A stretch of DNA of 64,000 bases. It comes from Kordia aestuariivivens. GTDB taxonomy: Bacteria; Bacteroidota; Bacteroidia; Flavobacteriales; Flavobacteriaceae. Positions 26,456 to 36,227 of the stretch are shown one piece after another. Position 1 is the stretch's first letter. The number at the start of each line of letters is the position of its first letter. Made by a program: the position numbers and the translations under genes. The stretch lies in contig NZ_JACGWS010000005.1 of NCBI RefSeq assembly GCF_014397005.1, positions 310,001 through 374,000 of the forward strand, in the 5' to 3' direction. The notes beneath the pieces are model-generated. The model did not search any database, was not told the origin of the DNA, and worked only from the letters and a program-made list of their open reading frames with translations.

Positions 26456-27235
26456 TTAGGCAATGCTATTTCCTGCAAAGGTTATGACTTCTCCGTCTTT
26501 ATAAAAAACGGTTTTGTACGGATATTTTTTTGCTTTGAAAAAAGCTTCTACTTTTTTATAAGTTTGTTCCTCGTTTACCCAATGATAACTTGCGATTGCG
26601 AAGTTTGGCTTAAATTTTTCTAGCACTTCAACCAAACCATCCATCGCTTCAATTTCGGCACCTTCAATGTCCATTTTGATGAAATCTAAACGATCTAATT
26701 GTTCACGTTTTTGGAAAAAATCAATCGTGATGGCATCTTTTAAAATAGCGGTAGCATTTTCAGGTTTGTAGTGAATAGATGAAGAAACACTTCCAGCCTC
26801 AAAAAATTCTAATTTTGTGTTTTCATTCCAGATTAATTCTTCTTGAATTTGAATATTTTTAACACTTGAATTTAATGCAATATTCGCTTCCATTTCCACA
26901 ATATTAATCGCGTCTGGTTCAAAAGCAAATACTTTTCCGCTTGCGCCAACTTTTTTACCATAATAAATAGATAAATACGCATGATTCGCGCCAGCATCAA
27001 TCACAATATCGTCTTTTTTAACGGTGTAAAACGTCTCGTATCTATTGATATCTTTGACAACATAATACATTGGAAGTTTTGTTACAACTTCTAATTCACC
27101 TGAAAATATAGTCGAATACCCTTTGCTAGTTCGCTTAAATTTTTCCTTGCGAATTGCATTAAAATACACTTGTTTAAGCGATTCTTTCAAGCCTTTTGAC
27201 GGCAGCATTTTATATATAGTTTTGAGCAAACTCAT
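26456..27235 (-). CDS. FkbM-family SAM-dependent methyltransferase
   Basis: A 259-aa FkbM-type methyltransferase. IVIDAGANHAYLSIYYGKKVG is motif I (about 81-101), and LDFIKMDIEGAEIEAMDGL (about 190-208) is the signature second half. FkbM enzymes O-methylate hydroxyls on sugars or polyketides. I start at ATG 27235 (MSLLKTIYKML), which overlaps the stop of the upstream GT2 by four bases; the longer form would overlap by 43. It is one of two FkbM genes in this part of the locus. Confidence 0.85.
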   Translation of the reverse strand: MSLLKTIYKMLPSKGLKESLKQVYFNAIRKEKFKRTSKGYSTIFSGELEVVTKLPMYYVVKDINRYETFYTVKKDDIVIDAGANHAYLSIYYGKKVGASGKVFAFEPDAINIVEMEANIALNSSVKNIQIQEELIWNENTKLEFFEAGSVSSSIHYKPENATAILKDAITIDFFQKREQLDRLDFIKMDIEGAEIEAMDGLVEVLEKFKPNFAIASYHWVNEEQTYKKVEAFFKAKKYPYKTVFYKDGEVITFAGNSIA

Positions 27236-28233
27236 GACTTTATTTGGGGTTTTTGAAACCATAATGTGAACCAAGCCGCTATTCTACCAACGGATTCAGT
27301 AAAGGCTTCCATCCTATTTTGATGGGTAAATATATTTGTAAATCTGAGAAACGCCAAGAACAAAGTGGTTACATTCCATTTTATTCTTGCTTTTACTGTC
27401 GGATTCGGATACTTTACACGCCAAACATACCAACCATTTTTGACAACCATTTTGCCATATTTATACTGATTTGGTCGACCAGCAACATCATGATGATGTT
27501 CTAATTGTGCCGCCGTATTGAGATACAATTGACCCAATTTTGATACGCGCAATGTAAAATCGGTATCTTCATACAAACCATATCCGTCAAAATAAGTGGA
27601 AAAATTTAGTTGCTTAAAAATTTCTTTTTTAAACGACGAAACGCCGCCCATAAAAACTTCTACATGATATATATTTCCTGAAGGCGGAAAGAACCCTACA
27701 GCTCTTCCATGTGCAAAAGTTGGCATAATGCACGGTTTCGTATCATCGAGTAATCCTAGCTTTTTTCGTATTCGGAAACGCAAAGGTTCACTTCTAAACC
27801 AACCATCATAATAAAATGATGTAGACGTAGGTTTTTCTGTTTCTGTAATTTGCGTCCACTTGACTTCATTTGTGATGTAACCGCCAACACCTAAAGCTTT
27901 TGGATACACTTTATACGTTCCGATTAGGTTTTCAAAGTATGTTTTTGATAAAATCGTATCATCATCCAAGAAACAAACGATTTCACTAGTTTCGGTAACC
28001 TTTCGGATACCAAAATTGCGTTGTTTTGTCAAGCCACGTTCTGAATCGTCTACCTTAAAATAGATTAGATTTTTGTATGGATTTTCATCCAGCATTGCTT
28101 TCGTTTCATCATTTGTTGAGCCATCAATGATTAAAATCTCATCAGGATACAAAGTTTGCTCCGTAACCGATTGCAAAAGTGTTTGCAATGGTTTCGGGCG
28201 CATGTATGTACATATAATGAGAGTGAATTTCAT
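27232..28233 (-). CDS. glycosyltransferase family 2
   Basis: A 333-aa GT-A inverting glycosyltransferase. The N terminus FTLIICTYMRPKPLQTLL, the acidic ILIIDGSTND, and the metal-binding triad VCFLDDDTIL (about 88-97) are all present, together with a downstream YEDTDFTLRV. It is soluble or peripherally bound, with no clear membrane helix. It lies between two FkbM methyltransferase genes, 6 nt from one and overlapping the other, so sugar addition and methylation may be coupled. Confidence 0.88.
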   Translation of the reverse strand: MKFTLIICTYMRPKPLQTLLQSVTEQTLYPDEILIIDGSTNDETKAMLDENPYKNLIYFKVDDSERGLTKQRNFGIRKVTETSEIVCFLDDDTILSKTYFENLIGTYKVYPKALGVGGYITNEVKWTQITETEKPTSTSFYYDGWFRSEPLRFRIRKKLGLLDDTKPCIMPTFAHGRAVGFFPPSGNIYHVEVFMGGVSSFKKEIFKQLNFSTYFDGYGLYEDTDFTLRVSKLGQLYLNTAAQLEHHHDVAGRPNQYKYGKMVVKNGWYVWRVKYPNPTVKARIKWNVTTLFLAFLRFTNIFTHQNRMEAFTESVGRIAAWFTLWFQKPQIKS

Positions 28234-28239
28234 AATAGT

Positions 28240-29082
28240 TTATGCTCTGATGAATATGGTGTTGAATTTATCTGTTCGAAATGAATTTTCTAAGGTAACT
28301 TCTTTTTTATCAACATGATACGAAAGTGGTTTGAATCCGTACGAAGTCACAAAATCAAAGACTTTTTCATCTGAAATTCCGAATCTAGAACCCGAATTAT
28401 TGAATTCTAACAGAATATATTTTAGTGATTCTTTTTTCAAGGTTTCTGTTGCGCCTTTTAAAACATAATATTCAAAACCTTCAACGTCAATTTTTAAAAA
28501 TGTTGGCTGTTCATTTTGCAATACTTCATCTAGTTTTTGGACAGGAACCGAAATTGTAGGCACATTTTCATTTTCAAGCGCTACTCTATTCATCACATCA
28601 TAGCCTTTTGTAAACTTCAATTCGCCTTTATCTTCTCCTAAACCAATATTTAAGCACTCAACTTTGTCTTGTAAGTTATTAAGATTGATGTTTTTTTGAA
28701 GCTTTTCATAGGTATTCGGAATTGGCTCAATCGCAATTGTTCGCGCTTTGGAAACTCCAGAAGCTAATAACGTAAAATGTCCAACATTTGCCCCAATATC
28801 AACAAATAGATCATTTTCATGCAAATGATGCATCAAAAACATAGAATCCTCATAATCAGCTAGTTTTATGTAAATATTTGAAACAATTCCTGCATCACCT
28901 TTTTTAGCATAAAATTTTAAACCGTGAATCCAATTGTAAATTCTGGTTTTCGGTTTGATCGTTTGAATCGCATTAAATTTTATATATCGAAACAACGCAT
29001 CATATCCATTTCCATTAATTAATGGGTGACTTTGGAACTTTTTTCGTCGTTTTTTAAGCTTTTTGAGTACTTTTTTAATCAT
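28240..29082 (-). CDS. FkbM-family SAM-dependent methyltransferase
   Basis: A 280-aa FkbM-type enzyme. Motif I is FVDIGANVGHFTLLASG (about 90-106), and FLKIDVEGFEYYVLKGATETL (about 195-215) is the signature FkbM segment. A Lys/Arg-rich N-terminal helix (MIKKVLKKLKKRRKK) may bind membrane phospholipid. The ATG at 29082 is chosen over a TTG at 29091; it overlaps the upstream GT4 by eight bases. It probably methylates a sugar hydroxyl in the glycan. Confidence 0.85.
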   Translation of the reverse strand: MIKKVLKKLKKRRKKFQSHPLINGNGYDALFRYIKFNAIQTIKPKTRIYNWIHGLKFYAKKGDAGIVSNIYIKLADYEDSMFLMHHLHENDLFVDIGANVGHFTLLASGVSKARTIAIEPIPNTYEKLQKNINLNNLQDKVECLNIGLGEDKGELKFTKGYDVMNRVALENENVPTISVPVQKLDEVLQNEQPTFLKIDVEGFEYYVLKGATETLKKESLKYILLEFNNSGSRFGISDEKVFDFVTSYGFKPLSYHVDKKEVTLENSFRTDKFNTIFIRA

Positions 29083-30220
29083 TTTTTGCAATTAGTGATT
29101 CGTACACTTCTATATTTTGTTGCGCAATTTTCATAATATCAAATCGTTCAACGGCTTCTTTTCGGGCATTTTTTGCCATATTGGAAGCAAATTCTTCATC
29201 GATCAATAATAGGTTAATTTTTTCTGCAAACTTTTTATGCGATTTTGGGTTTACCAAAAAACCAGTTTCTCCATCTACTACGATTTCTTTTGCCCAAGGA
29301 TAATCGGTAGTTACGAATGGTTTTTCCATTGCCATCGCTTCAATTGTAACCATTCCGAACGATTCTGCCAACGAAGGAAATACACAAACACTCGCTTCAT
29401 TGATCAATTCCTTCATTTTGTCGTAATTGACTTTTCCAACGTAATTGGTTTTCTGTAAAGCTATTTCACTTAATTGCTCTTGCATGATTTCCCATGTAGA
29501 ACGCTGTTCTTTAGCATCAATCGCATCATTTCCAACGATTAACAGACTGCAATTACTATTTTTCTGAATCAATTCATTGAAAATATGTGCCAATTCTAAA
29601 ATTCCCTTTTTACGAATTAAAGTTCCAAAATATAAAATAACACCCACTTTTCGCTTTGTAATATCTGGCTGAAAATCATTCATATAAATTCCGTTTGGAA
29701 TGACTTTAACTTGCTTACTTTCAGCAAATAACGAATTCGTTTTCTCTGCTACAAACTGACTTACTGCAATGATTTTATCTGCTTTTTGAAAAGCATTTTT
29801 CTCACGATTGTAATTTGCTTTTTTAATTTCTCTGCCTTCTAAATGACAGAAAAACGTATCTGTTCCGTGCAAACGCATTACTTGTGGAATGTTGAAAGTC
29901 ATATTTGCCGAAATGCCTGTCCAATCAACTACTTCCAACACATCAATTTGATCTTTTTTAATGATTTTGTTGATATAATTTTCAATAATTCCTTCGTTGA
30001 TTTTCCATGTCAACACAGGATATTTCCGCAATTTTATTTTATGAATCGTGATTTTTCCATCTTGAAATACTTCTTGATGATCTTGAAAATACGTAAATAC
30101 CGTAATTTTAATTCCTGCATCAACCAACGCTTTGAGTAAATTTTTCGTACTCGTTCCTATTCCCGCAGCTTTCGGGAGTTTTTCGTGTGGATATTCGGGA
30201 AGTAAAAAACCGATATGCAT
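29075..30220 (-). CDS. glycosyltransferase family 4
   Basis: A 381-aa GT-B enzyme that starts MHIGFLLPEYPHEKLPKAAGIGTST (ATG 30220). The start shares one base with the stop of the preceding gene (TAATG). An upstream TTG/ATG extension lies inside that gene and is rejected. The donor domain has ILYFGTLIRKKGILEL and FPSLAESFGMVTIEAMAMEKPFVTTDYP (about 293-320) with the E-x7-E motif. Donor unknown. Confidence 0.9.
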   Translation of the reverse strand: MHIGFLLPEYPHEKLPKAAGIGTSTKNLLKALVDAGIKITVFTYFQDHQEVFQDGKITIHKIKLRKYPVLTWKINEGIIENYINKIIKKDQIDVLEVVDWTGISANMTFNIPQVMRLHGTDTFFCHLEGREIKKANYNREKNAFQKADKIIAVSQFVAEKTNSLFAESKQVKVIPNGIYMNDFQPDITKRKVGVILYFGTLIRKKGILELAHIFNELIQKNSNCSLLIVGNDAIDAKEQRSTWEIMQEQLSEIALQKTNYVGKVNYDKMKELINEASVCVFPSLAESFGMVTIEAMAMEKPFVTTDYPWAKEIVVDGETGFLVNPKSHKKFAEKINLLLIDEEFASNMAKNARKEAVERFDIMKIAQQNIEVYESLIAKND

Positions 30221-31620
30221 TAGCTCAATAGGTTTTGAAACGCTGTATACATGCGCTGTTGTACGTTTTCTAATGGATGTGCAGCAATGCTTTCTGCCCA
30301 TTTTTTGCGTTCCTCGCGATTTTGTACTTCTAAGGTATCAAAATCTTGTAACATATTGATTATTTGATTTTTAGATTGTAAAATATGAACAGCTTTCGGA
30401 TGTTTATCAAACGTTTTGAAATGTACAAATTGATACAAACGATCAATATTGAAATCCTTGTGCCCGTTTGGTTGCTTGTAATGACAGTAATACGCTGGTT
30501 TTCCGAGTAAAATTGCGTCAAGCGCCATCGTAGAACCAATATTGAAAATCGCGCTACTATATTGTAATGTACTGTATAAAACGCCTAAATTTGAATTGAC
30601 TTTATAGGTTTCTGGCAACGGAAATTCTTCATGATTCCAAGTTGGAATGACTTCCGTAATGACATCTTTATAGTGTGCCAAAATTGGGATGAATCCTTGA
30701 TTGTAATCCGCAGGATTCGCCCGTAAAATCACATGATATTGCTCAGTATTCGTTTGATTATGCGCTTTTACAGCTTCCGCTAGATCTTTTAAATACAACG
30801 GATCATCCATTCCGATAGACGTAAAATTTCCTGAGAAACAAAGCAATTTCTTGTCTTTTGGCAACTTGTATGCGTTATAAAATAAATCTTTTTCAATTAA
30901 ATATTCAGATTGTGTATAACATGCAAATTGCGGCGTTCCCGTAACTGTAATCTTATTTTCGTTGACTTCATCCGTGTAATATTGCTGCATTTCGGCATTC
31001 ATATAATCACTCCAAACAAAGTAATGATCGGCTTTTAGCATTTTGTTTCCTTTCGGAAGATTGTCCCAAGAGTGAATAAAACTTACTACTGGAATTCCTA
31101 AGTCACGTGCCGCCAATACAGGCGCGAGCGATAAACTTGACACTTGATGCGAACAATAAATGATGTCTGGTTTTTCAGCTTTTAAATACGCTAAACATTC
31201 TTTGTAATAGTTAGAAATTCTAGTTTGCTTGAAGAATTTGTCTTCTAATTTTTGAATTCCACTTTTTGAAGCGTAAAAACGTGATAAAAAACTAATTATA
31301 TCAAATTTTAGTTTCTTCTTCAAATTACTTTTCCCAGGTGAAACTCTATATAATAAATGATCTTTTCGCGCTTGAACTTTGTCGTTGTAACGTAAGGTTG
31401 TTTTTGCTTTTAGATAGCGTAAAAAGTCGGTTTTCCCTTGATAATCAAAGCTTGGAAGTTGTTGTGTTTGAATAGAATTCGGTAATTTTTCCAATGCAGA
31501 CGATTTCACATTGTGCCAAACCAACATGTCAAATTCTTGTGGAACTTCAAAGAAATCACTTGCGTAATGATTTTCAAAACTTTGATATCCAACAAATATG
31601 GAAATTATCTTTTTTCGCAT
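30220..31620 (-). CDS. GT-B-like surface carbohydrate protein
   Basis: A 466-aa cytoplasmic protein resembling CDP-glycerol glycerophosphotransferase/surface-carbohydrate-biosynthesis GT-B proteins. Features are IPVVSFIHSWDNLPKGN in the N-terminal Rossmann half (about 176-192), ITVTGTPQFACYTQ, and the C-terminal IFNIGSTMALDAILLGKPAYY (about 361-381), a donor-binding motif of this superfamily. It overlaps the asparagine-synthase-like gene by 16 bases. It could transfer a polyol phosphate or a sugar; this cannot be resolved from sequence alone. Confidence 0.65.
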   Translation of the reverse strand: MRKKIISIFVGYQSFENHYASDFFEVPQEFDMLVWHNVKSSALEKLPNSIQTQQLPSFDYQGKTDFLRYLKAKTTLRYNDKVQARKDHLLYRVSPGKSNLKKKLKFDIISFLSRFYASKSGIQKLEDKFFKQTRISNYYKECLAYLKAEKPDIIYCSHQVSSLSLAPVLAARDLGIPVVSFIHSWDNLPKGNKMLKADHYFVWSDYMNAEMQQYYTDEVNENKITVTGTPQFACYTQSEYLIEKDLFYNAYKLPKDKKLLCFSGNFTSIGMDDPLYLKDLAEAVKAHNQTNTEQYHVILRANPADYNQGFIPILAHYKDVITEVIPTWNHEEFPLPETYKVNSNLGVLYSTLQYSSAIFNIGSTMALDAILLGKPAYYCHYKQPNGHKDFNIDRLYQFVHFKTFDKHPKAVHILQSKNQIINMLQDFDTLEVQNREERKKWAESIAAHPLENVQQRMYTAFQNLLS

Positions 31621-33179
31621 GGGGCAACAGCGTTTTTGATACTGTCGACAAATATAGCCATTGAAACGATTCTAAAAAGAAAATAGACACCTCTATTCGG
31701 ACTTTTTTGCTGCTTTTTTACAAGTTGTAATACTTTTTCCATGTCAAAGACAGTTTTTAAGGCGTGAATGTGTTTTTCCAAGAGCTTATACAACACGTTT
31801 CCTGTATCGTCAGAAATACGTTCATTCCAACCTTGCACAGAGATTTCGGACTTGATCGGGTTTTTAAAGAATTGCAATAAATCTTGGTTACTATCATAAA
31901 TGATTTGCTCATGAATTTTATCATTTTCGTAGCGTTCATGAGGCAAATTGTGCGTTTGCTTGATGAAATCTTCATGTAAAAACGGTGTAATTTTATCTCT
32001 AAAAACGGATAAAAGCTTGTGTCTGTTTCCAAAATTGCCTGGCAAACGTCCGTTTCTGTAAAAATTGACTAAGATTTCAGCATTGGAGTTTCCTGTGTAG
32101 TTTTCGGCAACAGCCGATGAAATATTTTCAGGATATTGATTTAAAAAACCTAGATAATCATTTGTAAATGAATCTAATAAAAATTCTTTTGGCGTTAAAT
32201 AGTTATGCATCGCTTTCGCTAGATTGGTATCTTCTGGGAAAAACATACGCACGCACTCGCCTGCTTCACCCATGACATAACTGTAGTTTTCTGGAATTCC
32301 TTCATCAACAAATTTTAACATGTCTACGTACGAAACTGTTGCCAATCCGCCAGAAATCATCGCTATTTGCCTTGCATAGTGCTCAAATTCGTCTTCATCA
32401 CACAAGGTTGTATATTTATATTCTAAATCGAGATTGACCGCGATTTCCTTTCCTTGAATGACGTCTGCGGAATAGATATTCCCGAAGTTTCCTGCTTTTA
32501 TATATTCGCTTCCTTCTTTTACTTGACTTAACAATGCCAAACTATCTTTTCCTGCAGTGGCACCAATGAATAGCTTTTCAGTAGCATTCATACCATTTTT
32601 TAACGAAAATGATGGTTTATTGTTTGAAAAGTTGATTGCTAAAGCTGTTGTTTCGTGTTTTAATGCTGAATCAAATGTATGGAGTTTCCCGCCTTCAATT
32701 TGTGTAATATTTTTGTATGGTAATGGAAATGGTTTCACTTGATACCCAAACGCAAAGTGTGCTTGCAAACCAATTACATCTAATTCTAAAGGAACTTCAA
32801 GTTGATTGAAATTTTGAAAGTTTAAGAAGAAATTAAGTTGATTATTTTTAATTAAACTAAAACTTCCATTTACACCATATAAATCATTTACAATTAATAG
32901 TTTATGATTTTCTTTATTGCGAATAAAAATTTCAAAAATACCACCAACATAATTGTATATACTTTCTAGCGTTTCTTCAAAATGATAGTGTAATTTTTCT
33001 AAGAAATCTCTAATTTTTTCTTCATGATGATCTGACGAATACCAAATGATTTCGTAGTGATCATCTTCAATCCAATACAATGTACTTCCCTGTTTTTCCG
33101 CTTTGAACAATTCCACATGAAATGCTTTTTTGTCAAAGGAAATATGAAAGTTTGTTATGGTATGTTTTTCAAATTTCAA
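31605..33179 (-). CDS. asparagine-synthase-like protein with degenerate glutaminase domain
   Basis: A 524-aa protein. Residues 1-180 resemble the class II glutamine amidotransferase fold (KLLIVNDLYGVNGSF), but the catalytic Cys2 is absent: the chain begins MKFEKH. Residues 200-450 form the synthetase half with PP-loop GATAGKDS (206-213). Relatives in polysaccharide loci (WbpG-like) amidate uronic acids or related sugars using ammonia from a partner. The start is TTG at 33179, overlapping the neuA stop as TTGA; no ATG occurs until after residue 190. The substrate is unknown. Confidence 0.75.
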   Translation of the reverse strand: MKFEKHTITNFHISFDKKAFHVELFKAEKQGSTLYWIEDDHYEIIWYSSDHHEEKIRDFLEKLHYHFEETLESIYNYVGGIFEIFIRNKENHKLLIVNDLYGVNGSFSLIKNNQLNFFLNFQNFNQLEVPLELDVIGLQAHFAFGYQVKPFPLPYKNITQIEGGKLHTFDSALKHETTALAINFSNNKPSFSLKNGMNATEKLFIGATAGKDSLALLSQVKEGSEYIKAGNFGNIYSADVIQGKEIAVNLDLEYKYTTLCDEDEFEHYARQIAMISGGLATVSYVDMLKFVDEGIPENYSYVMGEAGECVRMFFPEDTNLAKAMHNYLTPKEFLLDSFTNDYLGFLNQYPENISSAVAENYTGNSNAEILVNFYRNGRLPGNFGNRHKLLSVFRDKITPFLHEDFIKQTHNLPHERYENDKIHEQIIYDSNQDLLQFFKNPIKSEISVQGWNERISDDTGNVLYKLLEKHIHALKTVFDMEKVLQLVKKQQKSPNRGVYFLFRIVSMAIFVDSIKNAVAPCEKR

Positions 33180-33874
33180 AGTGTAATGTTTTTAGCTAAT
33201 TCCTCCGCTTTTTGCCAATCTTCTTGCGTATCAATATTTACATAGTATGCTGAATCAGAAACTATATAAGATAGTGAATTTCCGTATAAAGAATTTTCAT
33301 TTTGAATGATATTCGTTTTTGTGATGTAAATACTTCCATCTCTATGATATGCTTTTGGCAATTCTTGTCGTCTGGGAATGATGTTTTTTTCGCCAGTTGC
33401 TATCTCTAAGATACCATTTTTATTTGGTTCAAACGTCCAATGCGGATTGTATTGATGTGGAACTTCTAATACAGAAATTAACGCGTCTGTTTGTTTTTCT
33501 ATGAATGTTTCGAGCGCTTTGTCTAAAAAACCTTTGGGTCGAAATGGACTTGTTGGTTGTAATAAACAGATCGCATCAAACAGTTTTCCTTCCGCTTCAA
33601 AGTGTGAAATTGCGTGCTGAATGACTGGTAATGTTGGCGTTGTGTCTTCCGCCAAGTGTTTTGGTCTTACAAAGGGAACATTCGCACCAAGCGACTTAGC
33701 AATAGAAATAATTTCTTCATCGTCCGTCGTGACCACAACTTCCGTAATGTGTTTTGATTGCAACGCTGCGTCAATACTGTACTGAATTAACGGTTTTCCA
33801 AGAAGTAATTTTTTATTCTTCCCTGGAACACCTTTGCTTCCGCCTCTTGCCGGTATGATTGCTAAGATTTTCAT
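33176..33874 (-). CDS. neuA: CMP-nonulosonate (acylneuraminate) cytidylyltransferase
   Basis: A 232-aa enzyme that activates sialic-acid-like sugars with CTP. Visible are IIPARGGSKGVPGKNKK (6-22), the CTP-binding P-loop-like motif, VVTTDDEEI (47-55), and LQPTSPFRPKG (104-114). Length fits NeuA/LegF. It should make the CMP-activated donor from the product of NeuB encoded about 9 kb upstream in the same operon. It is two bases from the SGNH gene stop, and its own stop overlaps the next gene. Confidence 0.9.
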   Translation of the reverse strand: MKILAIIPARGGSKGVPGKNKKLLLGKPLIQYSIDAALQSKHITEVVVTTDDEEIISIAKSLGANVPFVRPKHLAEDTTPTLPVIQHAISHFEAEGKLFDAICLLQPTSPFRPKGFLDKALETFIEKQTDALISVLEVPHQYNPHWTFEPNKNGILEIATGEKNIIPRRQELPKAYHRDGSIYITKTNIIQNENSLYGNSLSYIVSDSAYYVNIDTQEDWQKAEELAKNITL

Positions 33875-33875
33875 T

Positions 33876-34799
33876 CTATTTTTGTGTAAATCCTTTTTGA
33901 ATGTCTTTTGTTAAAAATTGAGTTCGCTTTTTCCGTCCTTCTTTCGTCAAATGATACGGATGATCAAATATTAAATCGTCTGAAAAGATATAGGTTTCTG
34001 GTTGTCCAATCAATTTTAAACCACTGTTTTTGTAGAATTTTTTTAAATCTTTTGAAAAACGCTCGTCGTACTGTGATTGTGCGATGGAAGGATATGATAT
34101 GTAAAAAATAGCACCATTACTTTCGGCTATTTTTTGCGCTTTGAGTAATGCATTTTTGAATTGATTGCTCAATTTATGATCATACTTATACTTTTCATAG
34201 CGTGTGATTGCTGATTTTTTCCAAGTTGCAGATTGCTCTAAATGTGTTACATAATCACCACGATTATCCGTTTTTAACATGATAGTTTTGTTAGAAACTA
34301 GATGTTTCAGGTTTTTGTAAAGCAACAGAATGTTTAGTTTTGGAACTTTCGTTAGAAAATTTATTTTTTGCTGAAAGTTCAGGTATTGAAAGGTTGATGG
34401 TTTGTTGTAAATACTCACGCAAAGCGCATCTGACATTGTGTTTTCATTGTTGATATAATATTGATCATATTCAGGAATGTACAAGAATGTGTCGTTTTTT
34501 TTAAGGCTTGAAGCGATATAATTCAACACATATTCATAGTCATGCGAGATTGAAAATGAAACATTGTACACTTCTTGCTGTAAATTTTTAGATAACAATT
34601 CTGAATCCAACGAATAGCCAACATTGGAACCGCCAGAAATTATTATTTTAGGCGTATGCACTTGATTTTCAATGAATGAAGTTCGATTGTTTTCAGTGAC
34701 CAACCCAAAGCTTTCACGTTGTAAACTCACAAAAATTAGTGCGTTTACTACTATGAATACGATTCCGAATAGTGTTATTTTCTTTAAAAATTGTTTCAT
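33876..34799 (-). CDS. membrane-anchored SGNH-like/AlgJ-type acetylation partner
   Basis: A 307-aa protein with one N-terminal membrane helix (about 7-25) and an exported domain. ISGGSNVGYSLDS (55-66) supplies a candidate nucleophile Ser58, and D279/H283 in DHPYH could complete the triad as in SGNH/DltD/AlgJ-like acetyltransferases. It starts one base before the MBOAT stop codon, so the pair is co-translated. It probably completes O-acylation of the glycan in the periplasm. An esterase role is possible. Confidence 0.7.
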   Translation of the reverse strand: MKQFLKKITLFGIVFIVVNALIFVSLQRESFGLVTENNRTSFIENQVHTPKIIISGGSNVGYSLDSELLSKNLQQEVYNVSFSISHDYEYVLNYIASSLKKNDTFLYIPEYDQYYINNENTMSDALCVSIYNKPSTFQYLNFQQKINFLTKVPKLNILLLYKNLKHLVSNKTIMLKTDNRGDYVTHLEQSATWKKSAITRYEKYKYDHKLSNQFKNALLKAQKIAESNGAIFYISYPSIAQSQYDERFSKDLKKFYKNSGLKLIGQPETYIFSDDLIFDHPYHLTKEGRKKRTQFLTKDIQKGFTQK

Positions 34800-36227
34800 C
34801 TAAAATTGAAAATAAATAAAATCTACCACATTGTTTTTAGCACCGTAGAATAAAATCAGTTGTGTAATTCCGATATAATAGATCCATCTAAAATACGGAT
34901 TTTGTAGTTGTAGCGTTTCTTTTGTACGTGTGACCCATTCGATGACTATGAATAGGATTAAAAGAATGAGAATTTCTAAATTCCAGCCATATGTGATTTT
35001 GTCTGTTGTCCATTCAAAAATATGTTGAAGGTATGTAAACGCTGCTTTTAAGTTTTCTGCTCTAAAAAATATCCAAGCAAACGTTACAATGATAAATGTA
35101 CTTACCACTTGATAAAGCTCATATAATGAAGGAAATACATGGTTTTCTGCAACGGTGTTTGTGTTTGAACGGTTTTTGTTTAATAATAATAGTGGAATGA
35201 AAAATAGTGCATTTAATAATCCCCAAAAGATGAATGTCAAATTGGCACCATGCCAAAATCCGCTGACCAAAAATATGATAAATACGTTTCTAATTTTAAT
35301 TCCTAAACTTCCTTTGCTTCCGCCAAGCGGAATGTACACATAATCGCGAAACCAAGTGGACAATGAAATGTGCCATCTGCGCCAAAATTCGGCAATGTCT
35401 CTTGAGAAATAGGGTTTTTTGAAGTTTGTCATTAAATCAAAACCGAACAATCGTGCAACGCCAATTGCAATGTCTGAATAACCGCTAAAGTCACCATATA
35501 TTTGAAATGCAAAGAATATTGCCCCCAAAATTAGTGTGCTCGAATTGTAGTTTTCACTATTTTCAAAAATGATATTTACATAGGTTGCGCATGAATCTGC
35601 AATGACTACTTTTTTGAATAATCCCCACAATATAAGTTGAACTCCTGAAACTGCTTTTTCATAGGAAAAGGTCCGTTTTAATGAAAATTGTGGTAATAAG
35701 TTACTCGCACGTTCTATAGGTCCGGCAACTAATTGCGGAAAAAACGCTACGAATGCAGAGAATTTTATAATGTCCGTTTCTGGCTCAATTTTTCTACGAT
35801 ATACATCAATTGTATAGCTTAAGGTTTGAAACGTATAAAATGAAATTCCAACAGGTAAAATAATGCTTAGCGTACTTATATTAGCTCGTAAACCGATACT
35901 TTGCGAGAGATCAACCCAACTTTCTATGAAGAAATTGAAGTATTTGAAAAACCCTAATAATCCGAGATTTATTGCTAAACTTATGTATAAAAAATATTTT
36001 CGTTTGGAATCTGATGTTGCCTTATGCATTGCTTTCGCAACTGAGTAATCAACGATTGTACTGAAAATGATTAAGGATAAAAATCGCCAATCCCACCAAC
36101 CATAAAACACATAACTTGCTCCAAGAATTAAGATATTTTGATATCTGAGCTGTTTTTGAAGCAAAAACCAATAGCAGCTAAATACTATTGGCAGAAATAT
36201 GAGAAACGCTAATGAGTTGAATAACAT
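34800..36227 (-). CDS. MBOAT O-acyltransferase (AlgI-like)
   Basis: A 475-aa polytopic membrane enzyme of the AlgI/DltB branch. The conserved segment FWRRWHISLSTWFRDYVYIPLGG (281-303) is present, with the MBOAT histidine His326 in SGFWHGANLTFIFWG. It would take an acyl group, usually acetyl, across the inner membrane and hand it to a periplasmic acceptor. The following SGNH-like gene is the natural partner. It overlaps the neuC stop by one base, placing acylation in the nonulosonate block. Confidence 0.92.
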   Translation of the reverse strand: MLFNSLAFLIFLPIVFSCYWFLLQKQLRYQNILILGASYVFYGWWDWRFLSLIIFSTIVDYSVAKAMHKATSDSKRKYFLYISLAINLGLLGFFKYFNFFIESWVDLSQSIGLRANISTLSIILPVGISFYTFQTLSYTIDVYRRKIEPETDIIKFSAFVAFFPQLVAGPIERASNLLPQFSLKRTFSYEKAVSGVQLILWGLFKKVVIADSCATYVNIIFENSENYNSSTLILGAIFFAFQIYGDFSGYSDIAIGVARLFGFDLMTNFKKPYFSRDIAEFWRRWHISLSTWFRDYVYIPLGGSKGSLGIKIRNVFIIFLVSGFWHGANLTFIFWGLLNALFFIPLLLLNKNRSNTNTVAENHVFPSLYELYQVVSTFIIVTFAWIFFRAENLKAAFTYLQHIFEWTTDKITYGWNLEILILLILFIVIEWVTRTKETLQLQNPYFRWIYYIGITQLILFYGAKNNVVDFIYFQF

